Shown here in pieces: positions 24,391 to 31,565 of a stretch of 33,198 bases of DNA. The DNA is from Croceitalea dokdonensis DOKDO 023 (lineage in GTDB: Bacteria > Bacteroidota > Bacteroidia > Flavobacteriales > Flavobacteriaceae), in NCBI RefSeq assembly GCF_001306415.1, contig NZ_LDJX01000012.1, positions 1 through 33,198 on the forward strand, written 5' to 3'. The position numbers were made by a program, and so were the translations under genes. A model generated the notes under the pieces. That model was given only the letters and a program-made list of their open reading frames with translations, was not told where the DNA came from and did not search any database. Within the stretch, counting starts at the first letter, position 1. Every line of letters starts with the position of its first letter.

Positions 24391-24873
24391 ATGACAGAAT
24401 CTTTAACAAAACACGAGCGTAATTTAGGTGCCGTTATACATGCATCTACCTTTTCCAAGTACTTTATTCCTTTTGGAAATTTTATCCTACCCTTGGTTTT
24501 ATGGACGGCAAACAAAAAACAATATGAGTTTGTAGACTATAATGGAAAGCAAGCTTTAAACTTTCAAATTAGTATGTTGTTGTATTCCATTATTGTGGGT
24601 TTGCTCACCTTACCCTTTTTCATTGGATTTATTCCACAACTTTTTGAGGGCGATTTTTTTGGGTTTCATCGGTTAAACGATGTCAACAACTTTAACATAC
24701 ATATTAGCAGTGACGATTTCTGGTTTGGTCGTTGGTTATGGCCCGCCGGCATTGCCGGTGTGCTACAGGCTGGTCTCGTCATTGTTAATATTGTTTACAC
24801 CATACTTGCTACTTTGAGAACGCACGAAGGGGAGCAGTTTACGTATCCTTTCACCATTAAATTCATTAAATAA
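24391..24873 (+). CDS. DUF4870 family membrane protein
   Basis: This is a 160-aa integral membrane protein with hydrophobic segments at about 24-40, 60-82 and 117-138. The motif KKQYEFVDYNGKQALNFQIS (about 49-68) is the signature of DUF4870 (WxxN...F...HxxQALNFQ-type), also found in Tic20-like proteins. Function is unknown; these proteins often sit beside PspC and PadR genes in Bacteroidota, as here. Its stop codon overlaps the next start (TAATG), indicating translational coupling. Confidence 0.85.
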   Translation: MTESLTKHERNLGAVIHASTFSKYFIPFGNFILPLVLWTANKKQYEFVDYNGKQALNFQISMLLYSIIVGLLTLPFFIGFIPQLFEGDFFGFHRLNDVNNFNIHISSDDFWFGRWLWPAGIAGVLQAGLVIVNIVYTILATLRTHEGEQFTYPFTIKFIK

Positions 24874-25382
24874 TGGCGTTACTAGAAAATGTCTTGGTGG
24901 TTGCCTTAATGGGTTTTTGCCTACTTGTATCCGGGCAAAGCTCCCAAGAAGAGCTGTACCAAACCTTGAAGAAAAAAGATAGCCTCTTGTTCGACGCAGC
25001 ATTTAATACCTGCGGTGTCAACATCTTGCATACATTGTTTACGGAAGACTTTGAATTTTACCATGACAAGGTAGGACTTACGCAAGGCAAGGAAGCGTTT
25101 GTTGGCAGTATTGCAAAAAATTGTTCCGGTAGAAATAAAGAATTGCCACAACCAGCAAAAAGAATCTTGGTTGCAGGCAGTCTTGAGGTGTATCCATTGT
25201 TCAACGATGGAAAACTGTACGGAGCGGTGCAGCATGGGGTGCATCATTTTGAATTTCTAAATCAAAACCAACAATATGAAAAAGGGGACATTGCAAAATT
25301 CACCCACGTGTGGGTATTACAAGACGGTACGTGGAAAATTAAACGTGAACTTAGTTACGATCACCATCTCCAAGAACAATGA
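24873..25382 (+). CDS. secreted NTF2-like (DUF4440) protein
   Basis: This is a 169-aa protein with a signal peptide or membrane anchor (residues 1-22, VVALMGFCLLVSGQS) and a single NTF2-like domain: ELYQTLKKKDSLLFDAAFNTCGV, LFTEDFEFYHDKVGLTQGKEAF, GDIAKFTHVWVLQDGTWKIKREL. The last strand motif (FTHVW...DGTWKI) is typical of DUF4440. Probably binds a small ligand or acts as a fold scaffold in the periplasm; no catalytic residues are certain. The start overlaps the DUF4870 stop by one base. Confidence 0.8.
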   Translation: MALLENVLVVALMGFCLLVSGQSSQEELYQTLKKKDSLLFDAAFNTCGVNILHTLFTEDFEFYHDKVGLTQGKEAFVGSIAKNCSGRNKELPQPAKRILVAGSLEVYPLFNDGKLYGAVQHGVHHFEFLNQNQQYEKGDIAKFTHVWVLQDGTWKIKRELSYDHHLQEQ

Positions 25383-25449
25383 TAAATAGGAGTTTATTCA
25401 TCAATCAAATCAAAAAACGAACAACATCAATCAACAGTCAATCAAAACC

Positions 25450-25492
25450 TTTTCCGTGCCCGCTTCTCATCAAAACGGCACGGCACGGAAAA
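25450..25492 (+). promoter_or_regulatory. 11-bp inverted repeat in the leader of the PadR gene
   Basis: TTTTCCGTGCC (25450-25460) pairs perfectly with GGCACGGAAAA (25482-25492) around a 21-nt loop, with a duplicated GGCAC at the right side. It lies in the 144-bp gap between the DUF4440 gene and the PadR gene. There is no downstream T-run on the plus strand, so a terminator is unlikely; an operator or RNA structure is more plausible. Confidence 0.45.
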
Positions 25493-25526
25493 CAAAACGA
25501 ACAGAAATTAATATGAATCCTACATT

Positions 25527-25868
25527 ATGAATATAGAAAACACAAAAGCACAAATGCGCAAAGGGGTTCTGGAATACTGCATCTTATCCATCCTTAAGGA
25601 TAATGACAAGTATGCCTCAGAGATTCTGGGCACCCTAAAAGATGCCAAGATGCTTGTGGTAGAAGGAACTATTTATCCGCTATTGACCCGGCTTAAAAAT
25701 GCAGGGCTACTCAACTACCGCTGGGAAGAAAGTACCTCTGGACCACCAAGAAAATATTACGCACTAACGGAAACCGGGCAATTATTTCTAAATGAACTCA
25801 ACACCACCTGGGACGAGCTAAGACATGCCGTAAATCTAGTAACCAACAACAAATCAGCATCGAAATAG
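25527..25868 (+). CDS. PadR family transcriptional regulator
   Basis: This is a 113-aa dimeric winged-helix repressor of the short PadR-s2 type. Landmarks are QMRKGVLEYCILSILKDNDKYASEI, TIYPLLTRLKNAGLLNY and the wing GPPRKYYALTETG. Such regulators usually control the next genes and themselves, commonly responding to small effectors or membrane stress. The PspC gene follows after 23 bp. The palindrome across its stop codon and the larger dyads upstream are candidate sites. Confidence 0.92.
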   Translation: MNIENTKAQMRKGVLEYCILSILKDNDKYASEILGTLKDAKMLVVEGTIYPLLTRLKNAGLLNYRWEESTSGPPRKYYALTETGQLFLNELNTTWDELRHAVNLVTNNKSASK

Positions 25869-25876
25869 ATTTCGAT
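25859..25876. promoter_or_regulatory. palindrome across the padR stop codon
   Basis: ATCGAAAT-AG-ATTTCGAT is a perfect 18-bp inverted repeat with 8-bp arms. The TAG stop of the PadR gene (25866-25868) sits in its centre and the PspC gene starts 16 bp later. It could be a binding site or an intercistronic hairpin. Confidence 0.45.
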
Positions 25877-25891
25877 ATAAAATCTTAAGAA

Positions 25892-27673
25892 ATGAACAAA
25901 ACAATAAACGTCAATTTAGCCAACTCGCTATTTCACATAGACGATTCTGCGTATACCAAACTAAACAGGTATCTGGAGACCGTGAAAAGGTCTTTTTCCG
26001 GAACTACCGGGAGTGAAGAAATTATAGCGGACATTGAAGCAAGAATTGCCGAACTTTTTCTGGATAAAATGGAGAATGAGCGGCAGGTCATCACCTTAAA
26101 AGAAGTTGAGGAAGTCATCAATATCATGGGGCAACCAGAAGATTATATGATCGACGAGGAAATTTTTGAGGACGAACCCAAAAAACAGAAGTACGTTAAC
26201 CCGGGAACCCAAAAAGTCAAAAAACTGTACCGTGACATGGACCAAAAATTCATTGGAGGTGTTTGTTCCGGTTTGGAACACTACCTGGGCATTGATGCCC
26301 TCTGGATACGTATTATCTTTATTTTCCTGACCATTTTTAGCGGTTTTGGTTTGGTGGCCTATATTATTTTATGGGTTTTGGTGCCAGAGGCGGCTACCAC
26401 CGCACAAAAATTGGACATGACGGGAAAGCCGGTCAACATCAGCAATATAGAACGCAAGGTTAAAGAGGGGTTTGGTGATGTTGCAGAAACTATTAAAAAC
26501 GTCGATTATGACAAGGTCGGCAATAAGGTCAAAAGCGGCTCCAAGACCTTTTTCGATACCCTAGGGGATATCATTGTATTCTTTTTTAAGATCCTGGGTA
26601 AATTCATAGGAATCCTACTCATAATTATTGGGGCAACAGCCCTGATTGGACTATTCATAGGGCTTTTTACCGTTGGTATTATTGATGTGGTGCATTTTCC
26701 AGGGGTAGATTTCTATGAAATAATCAACACCACCGGAGTGCCCGTTTGGGTGGTTTCCCTTCTGGCCTTTATTGCCATGGGCATTCCATTCTTTTTTGTG
26801 CTCTATGCCGGATTAAAAATCTTGGTGAAAAATCTAAAATCATTAGGAAGCATCGCAAAATTTAGCTTGGTAGGCCTTTGGCTGATTACATTGGGCATCC
26901 TGATTGCCCTAGGGATTAAACAGGCCGCTGCACACGCATTTACGGGAACTACAACAGTTAACGAAGAATTTTTAATGGCCAACCCTACAGACACCTTATT
27001 GGTTTCCATGACTGCGTCGGAAAACATTGACCGGGAACACCGTTTTGGGTTTGACCAGATAGAGATGGTTTACGATGACAATGGTGACCCCTTATTATTT
27101 TCCAATGATGTACGGTTGGATATCAAAAAATCAAAGGATAGTCTACTCCGATTAAAAATAAGGAAGGATGCCGATGGCAGCTCTTTTCAAGAGGCAAGGG
27201 AACGCTCATCTGCCATTGCGTATGACTTTGTATTTAACCAAAACCAACTGGCCCTAAACAATTATTTTACCACGGATATTGAAAATAAAATGAGGGACCA
27301 GCAAATCAGGGCCACGCTTTATGTACCTACGGGCACACTGGTGGTGCTTGATGCCTCCTTAAAGGGTAACTTGGGTAGGGGTACCAAAAATGATCAGGAT
27401 TATTATAGAAATGACATGGTAGACCATATATGGGTTATGGGAATAGACGGAGAGTTAAAATGTAAAAACTGTGCAGAGGACAACAGTTTGGATAGGGATG
27501 GCAAAATTATTATTGACAAAAATGGCATCGATATCAACATCAAAGATACCGACGAAAATGGGAAAATCATCATTAACGAAGATGGGATTGATATTGATGT
27601 TAGGGATAACGGAGAATCTTTCCAACTTAAAGTTGATGAAAATGGCGTACAAATGAATGCGAACGACAGTTAA
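25892..27673 (+). CDS. PspC-domain multi-pass membrane protein
   Basis: This is a 593-aa inner-membrane protein. Residues 1-90 form a helical cytoplasmic region (SEEIIADIEARIAEL...ITLKEVEEVINIMGQPEDY) common in Bacteroidota PspC proteins. The PspC domain follows (about 110-167, KLYRDMDQKFIGGVCSGLEHYLGIDALW and a membrane helix). Four further hydrophobic segments lie between about 225 and 345, then a long soluble domain. The last about 60 residues contain imperfect Asp/Gly-rich repeats (DGKIIIDKNGIDINIKD, NGKIIINEDGIDIDVRD, FQLKVDENGVQM). PspC proteins sense or buffer envelope stress; here the gene is linked to padR and a DUF2807 gene. The repeat tail might bind cations (inference). Confidence 0.9.
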   Translation: MNKTINVNLANSLFHIDDSAYTKLNRYLETVKRSFSGTTGSEEIIADIEARIAELFLDKMENERQVITLKEVEEVINIMGQPEDYMIDEEIFEDEPKKQKYVNPGTQKVKKLYRDMDQKFIGGVCSGLEHYLGIDALWIRIIFIFLTIFSGFGLVAYIILWVLVPEAATTAQKLDMTGKPVNISNIERKVKEGFGDVAETIKNVDYDKVGNKVKSGSKTFFDTLGDIIVFFFKILGKFIGILLIIIGATALIGLFIGLFTVGIIDVVHFPGVDFYEIINTTGVPVWVVSLLAFIAMGIPFFFVLYAGLKILVKNLKSLGSIAKFSLVGLWLITLGILIALGIKQAAAHAFTGTTTVNEEFLMANPTDTLLVSMTASENIDREHRFGFDQIEMVYDDNGDPLLFSNDVRLDIKKSKDSLLRLKIRKDADGSSFQEARERSSAIAYDFVFNQNQLALNNYFTTDIENKMRDQQIRATLYVPTGTLVVLDASLKGNLGRGTKNDQDYYRNDMVDHIWVMGIDGELKCKNCAEDNSLDRDGKIIIDKNGIDINIKDTDENGKIIINEDGIDIDVRDNGESFQLKVDENGVQMNANDS

Positions 27674-27841
27674 GTAAACTAAAATGACAGTTCAGCACTA
27701 AATATTGTGAAACAGCTCCTGAACGTCAGAATTTTACCATAGATAACAACGCTTACATAAGCAAGCAGAATTATAAGTAACAACCAATTAAACATCAATC
27801 TAAAAACGAGCGCTTAAATACGTTCATTAAATGCAACAACT

Positions 27842-28564
27842 ATGACAACACTAGCAAGAATCGCCATTGGCTTGGTATTGGCCCTTTTAACATCATCCTG
27901 TGCCTTTAACGTAAACTGGGGGGATGGCACCATGGGAAATGGTGAAATTGTGGAAGAAAGTAGGGAAATTTCCCAAGAGTTTACAGAGATACGAGCATCA
28001 GAAGGGATTGATGTCTTTGTGACCCAAGGGAGGCAATTCAGCATTAATATTGAGGCAGATGAAAATATCATAGACCTTATAGGGACTGATATTGAAGACG
28101 GTTCGCTAAAAATCCACGCCATAGAAAACATTGGCAGGGCCACCAAAAAGGTCTTCGTAAGCTTACCGGAAATAACATCGCTCAAAAGTTCTAGCGGTGC
28201 CAACCTAATGGCCAAAAATACCATAAAGGCAGACAAGATAGCTTTGGATGCAAGCAGCGGGTCTGGTATTGAGCTGGAGGTGGTAGCCAATGAAATTGAA
28301 GCGGATGCAAGCAGTGGAGCGGACATTAAAGTATCTGGCAAAACAGAAATGTTCTATGCCGATGCAAGTAGTGGATCTGATATTAAAGCCAAAGAGCTTA
28401 AAAGCACTAAGTGCGATGCCAATGCCAGCAGTGGGGCAGATATCGCTGTTGATGTAACGGAATCCCTAGTGGCCAATGCCAGTAGTGGTGCAGACATCTC
28501 ATATTCTGGGGATGCCAAAGTAACCAAAAAAAAGTCGGTCTCCGGTAGCGTAAGAAAACGGTAG
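27842..28564 (+). CDS. DUF2807 (head GIN domain) lipoprotein
   Basis: This is a 240-aa lipoprotein: LALLTSSCAF gives a lipobox Cys (about 20). The DUF2807 fold is a short right-handed beta-helix; here it shows as rungs with DASSG(A/S)(D/G)I repeated about five times (residues 135-225), after FTEIRASEGIDVFVTQGRQF. A basic C-terminus (KKKSVSGSVRKR) follows. Function unknown, but pairing with PspC and PadR is common in Bacteroidota, which suggests an envelope role. A 168-bp gap separates it from the PspC gene, so it may have its own promoter. Confidence 0.87.
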   Translation: MTTLARIAIGLVLALLTSSCAFNVNWGDGTMGNGEIVEESREISQEFTEIRASEGIDVFVTQGRQFSINIEADENIIDLIGTDIEDGSLKIHAIENIGRATKKVFVSLPEITSLKSSSGANLMAKNTIKADKIALDASSGSGIELEVVANEIEADASSGADIKVSGKTEMFYADASSGSDIKAKELKSTKCDANASSGADIAVDVTESLVANASSGADISYSGDAKVTKKKSVSGSVRKR

Positions 28565-28641
28565 GGCAACATAGGGGCCCAAAAAAATGAACCTAGGCAT
28601 CTAGCAATGGCTGCAAAAGTGAAATTATTCTAGCAAATCCC

Positions 28642-28667
28642 AAGGTTTTATGTTTCCATAAAACCTT
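28642..28667 (+). terminator. probable terminator of the DUF2807 transcript
   Basis: AAGGTTTTATG (28642-28652) and CATAAAACCTT (28657-28667) form a perfect 11-bp stem with a TTTC loop, about 77 bp after the DUF2807 stop. A T-rich stretch (TATGTTCTTTG) follows. The stem is AT-rich, so termination strength is uncertain. Confidence 0.55.
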
Positions 28668-28789
28668 TATGTTCTTTGTATAGTATATGATGATTTTTTA
28701 AGATTACATTAAAAAATATATCATTTTATTATGGTGTATTTATTTTTTGTACCTTAAAAGGAAATAATATGCATTAAATCCCTGTAGCC

Positions 28790-29239
28790 ATGAAAAAATT
28801 ATTGAGTCTGGCTTTCGTTTTCGGTTTGGTTCTCTTAGCCACTACCCTAACCTCATCAAAGCCAGAAAATTACCATTCAATCCAAGGAACTTGGGAGCTT
28901 GTTAGCTTTCATAATTATGATGATGGTGGAACCATCAGCAGTACAACAGAAAAAGATAACGGGTATCGACAAGTAAAAATGTACTACAACGGCAAGGTCA
29001 TGTGGACCAGATATGTTCCCAATGATCTTAATGGTAGGTTTGCCTACGGCTCTTATTTTATTGCGGATGATGAGCTTCACGAAACCATCATTTATGGAGA
29101 CGCGGACATGATGAAGGCCATGGATACACTTACTGAATTTATTTTTGAGCTTGATTTAAAGCGGGACACGTATAGCCAAATAAGTTTAGATGAAGATGGT
29201 AACAGAACCTTCTCTGAAAACTACGTAAGGATTGACTAA
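28790..29239 (+). CDS. secreted lipocalin-like protein
   Basis: This is a 149-aa protein with a signal peptide (residues 1-23). The body starts with IQGTWELVSF, the GxW entry of lipocalin-like domains, followed by beta strands (YRQVKMYYNGKVMWTRYV, FAYGSYFIADDELHETIIYG, TEFIFELDLKRDTYSQISLDEDGNRTFSENYVRI). The size and order suit a small lipocalin-like barrel. The ligand is unknown. It has its own bidirectional terminator and converges with trxB. Confidence 0.72.
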   Translation: MKKLLSLAFVFGLVLLATTLTSSKPENYHSIQGTWELVSFHNYDDGGTISSTTEKDNGYRQVKMYYNGKVMWTRYVPNDLNGRFAYGSYFIADDELHETIIYGDADMMKAMDTLTEFIFELDLKRDTYSQISLDEDGNRTFSENYVRID

Positions 29240-29260
29240 AATCCTATCCAAGTGTAAAGT

Positions 29261-29294
29261 AAAAGCCACTGTAACCTAAATCACAGTGGCTTTT
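29261..29294. terminator. bidirectional terminator between the lipocalin-like gene and trxB
   Basis: AAAAGCCACTGT (29261-29272) pairs with ACAGTGGCTTTT (29283-29294) around a 10-nt loop. A T-run follows on the plus strand and an A-run precedes it, so it can serve both convergent genes. Confidence 0.9.
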
Positions 29295-29308
29295 TCTTTT
29301 TTGATGTT

Positions 29309-30286
29309 TTAGTTATAACGGGGTGTTACTTCCTCTGCGGACCCTACGGAAGCCAAGTAGCGCTCTGCATCCAATGCGGCCATACATCCTGTTCCTGCAG
29401 CGGTAACAGCCTGGCGGTATTCTTTGTCCTGAACGTCCCCACTTGCAAAAACTCCAGGCTTATTGGTTTTTGTAGATTTCCCTTGGGTAATCACATAGCC
29501 AGTTTCGTCCATGTCTAACTGCCCCTTAAAAATATCCGTATTAGGCTTGTGACCAATGGCGATAAACAGGCCGGTAATAGCAATATCCTCTTTTTCACCG
29601 GTTTGGTTGTTCACCATACGTAGGCCTTCCACCACTTGTTCACCCAACACCTCATCCACCTCAGTATTGTAACGGACTTCAATATTATCCAAGCTATTTA
29701 CCCGATGTTGCATGGCCTTGGAGGCTCGCATATAGTCCTTACGCACAAGCATAGTGACCTTATTACAGATGTTGGCAAGGTAGGAAGCTTCTTCTGCCGC
29801 AGTATCCCCGGCCCCGACTATGGCAACGTCTTGGCCCTTATAGAAAAAGCCATCGCAAACGGCACATGCAGAAACCCCACCGCCTCGCAGGCGTTGCTCA
29901 CTGGGGATATTCAAATATTTTGCGGACGCACCCGTAGAGATGATAACGGTTTCCGCCTCAATAATTTTGTTGTTGTCAATGGTGATTTTATGGATACCAC
30001 CGATCTCATTGCTAAATTCCACTGCAGTTGCCATACCTATCCGAACCTCGGTACCAAACCGTTCTGCCTGTTGCTGCAATTGTACCATCATGGTTGGGCC
30101 GTCTACACCTTCTGGATACCCTGGGAAATTATCTACCTCTGTAGTGGTTGTCAATTGACCGCCAGGTTCCATTCCCGTATACAATACCGGTTTTAAATCT
30201 GCTCTTGACGCATAAATAGCAGCGGTATAACCCGCTGGCCCTGAACCTATAATCAATGTCTTTAAACGTTCTATTTGCTCTGCCAT
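29309..30286 (-). CDS. trxB: thioredoxin-disulfide reductase
   Basis: This is a 325-aa flavoenzyme that transfers electrons from NADPH to thioredoxin. The FAD-binding motif GSGPAGYTAAIYASRA (14-29), the redox pair CAVC (141-144, in SACAVCDGFF), the NADPH-binding GAGDTAAEEASYL and the C-terminal GVFASGDVQD are all intact. Length is typical. It is likely an OxyR-type target in many bacteria, but I see no OxyR box here. A putative promoter precedes it by about 30 bp. Confidence 0.96.
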   Translation of the reverse strand: MAEQIERLKTLIIGSGPAGYTAAIYASRADLKPVLYTGMEPGGQLTTTTEVDNFPGYPEGVDGPTMMVQLQQQAERFGTEVRIGMATAVEFSNEIGGIHKITIDNNKIIEAETVIISTGASAKYLNIPSEQRLRGGGVSACAVCDGFFYKGQDVAIVGAGDTAAEEASYLANICNKVTMLVRKDYMRASKAMQHRVNSLDNIEVRYNTEVDEVLGEQVVEGLRMVNNQTGEKEDIAITGLFIAIGHKPNTDIFKGQLDMDETGYVITQGKSTKTNKPGVFASGDVQDKEYRQAVTAAGTGCMAALDAERYLASVGSAEEVTPRYN

Positions 30287-30317
30287 AATCTATATCGCTT
30301 CATTTTTTGTGTAGTTG

Positions 30318-30349
30318 CAAAAGTAGGTTTTTTGATAAAAACCTTACAA
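30318..30349 (-). promoter_or_regulatory. putative promoter of trxB
   Basis: On the minus strand TACTTTTG (30318-30325) exactly matches TAnnTTTG, with TTG (30347-30349) 21 bp upstream. The leader would be about 25 nt. The spacing is the same as at the DUF4870 promoter in this window. Confidence 0.5.
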
Positions 30350-30734
30350 CTGCGGGGTACAGCTTATGAACAAAATAATAACAATTGTATTATTTCTATG
30401 ACAAATCCGTGGGCCAGCCAAAAGCATTACTAAGCAGCAAAATTTAAGTTGGTCGGCCAGGCTGGAAATATGACCCCTTTATGCCCCACCGACTTCTTTA
30501 ATTCTGTTTGCGGTTTTAAAATAGTTCATTGTAATCTCCAAATCCAACCTTCTGTGCTACCCCAACACTCAAAAACATGCTTTGCTGTCCCCCACCTCTA
30601 ATTAACCCTAATGGGGTATCGCAAGCAACTGTTGTAATATCCAAAGTTTGTTCACCGTCTGCTTAACTTGCATTTATTTTATCTATACCTTTACTACATA
30701 CCGGGTTTACCCTTTATTTTAATTGACCACAACC
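30350..30734. other. intergenic region between trxB and the PAS gene
   Basis: This stretch of almost 390 bp has no supported gene. TACCTTTA near 30687 is one mismatch from the -7 element and could serve the PAS gene, but the nearest TTG is only 15 bp upstream. No other clear signal is seen. Confidence 0.4.
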
Positions 30735-31226
30735 ATGAAAAGCAAGAAAAAGAATTTCCCTACCCCTATCCTAAGTCTAGAGTTTTATTTAGAAGGGTAC
30801 CATCAACTCGTGGACAAACTAAAATTGGAACATGATGTGGCCCAATTGTCCAAACACTTAAAATGCCAACTGGATTCGGCCACTTTGGAAATCTTGGAAA
30901 CAAGCAACTATGAGGCTCTGGTAATGACGGACCTGAACAAGGAAATTGTCTGGGCCAACAATGGATTTAGGGAAATGACCGGCTACAGTACCACCTTTGC
31001 AAGGGGTAAAAAACCCTCATTTTTACAAGGCAAGGACACCATGGAAGATGACAGGCAATTTATACGAGCAAGACTTTCCACAGAGAAACGATTTAGGGCG
31101 TCCATTACCAATTATAAGAAGAATGGTGATAAATACCTCTGTCAAATAGATGTTATACCCCTTTTTAACACCAATGACCAACTCACCCACTTTTTAGCTA
31201 TGGAAAGTGAGTTGAAAGTGGCTTAG
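30735..31226 (+). CDS. PAS protein, LOV-like but without the photoactive cysteine
   Basis: This is a 163-aa single-domain sensor. The ATG at 30735 is preferred over a TTG four codons upstream. A helical N-terminal part (1-55) precedes one PAS domain (about 56-160). The domain closely follows the LOV pattern: ALVMTDLNKEIVWANNGFREMTGYS, then GKKPSFLQG (91-99), then ASITNYKKNGDKYLCQIDVIPLF and THFLAMESEL. In LOV photoreceptors the motif is GxNCRFLQG with a Cys that bonds to flavin; here Pro94 occupies that place. It has no output domain, so it would act through partners. Flavin binding is possible but unproven. Confidence 0.82.
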   Translation: MKSKKKNFPTPILSLEFYLEGYHQLVDKLKLEHDVAQLSKHLKCQLDSATLEILETSNYEALVMTDLNKEIVWANNGFREMTGYSTTFARGKKPSFLQGKDTMEDDRQFIRARLSTEKRFRASITNYKKNGDKYLCQIDVIPLFNTNDQLTHFLAMESELKVA

Positions 31227-31510
31227 TTAGGTGGGTTTTAGAATCGATGAATTATTGTGACACAAAGGTTGAGTTTATTCAACCTAACAAGGTTTAATAT
31301 CACATCCCAAGGTACATACTCCGCTAAATTCCAACTTTTTTTAATGTGGACTGGGCCATGATAAGGTTGACATCTATTTAAATAATCACCACTACGCATA
31401 TTGCCCAATATTGAGATTTTGTCTCCCTTCCATAAACCAAGGCTGAATTGGTAAGACCCAAGAAACCAGAGAAGGAGGTATTTCTTGGTATGTATATCCA
31501 GAGTGAACAA
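31227..31510. other. intergenic region downstream of the PAS gene
   Basis: No gene is supported. A small hairpin, AGGTTGA-gtttat-TCAACCT (31266-31285), lies 40 bp after the PAS stop without a T-run. A 90-codon frame on the minus strand starts with TTG and lies beyond the terminator of the upstream gene, and is not supported. Confidence 0.4.
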
Positions 31511-31545
31511 AAAATGCCGTGCACTTTACCCGTGCACGGCATTTT
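31511..31545 (-). terminator. strong terminator of the T9SS-exported protein gene
   Basis: AAAATGCCGTGCAC (31511-31524) pairs over 14 bp with GTGCACGGCATTTT (31532-31545), with a 7-nt loop. It lies 20 bp after the stop codon at 31566 and carries T-runs on both sides. Confidence 0.92.
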
Positions 31546-31565
31546 ATTATTAAAGCAGAATTCTA

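Noticed and set aside
31238-31510. 90-aa minus-strand frame after the T9SS protein gene
   Set aside because: Starts with TTG, lies just beyond a strong terminator, and has no family resemblance.
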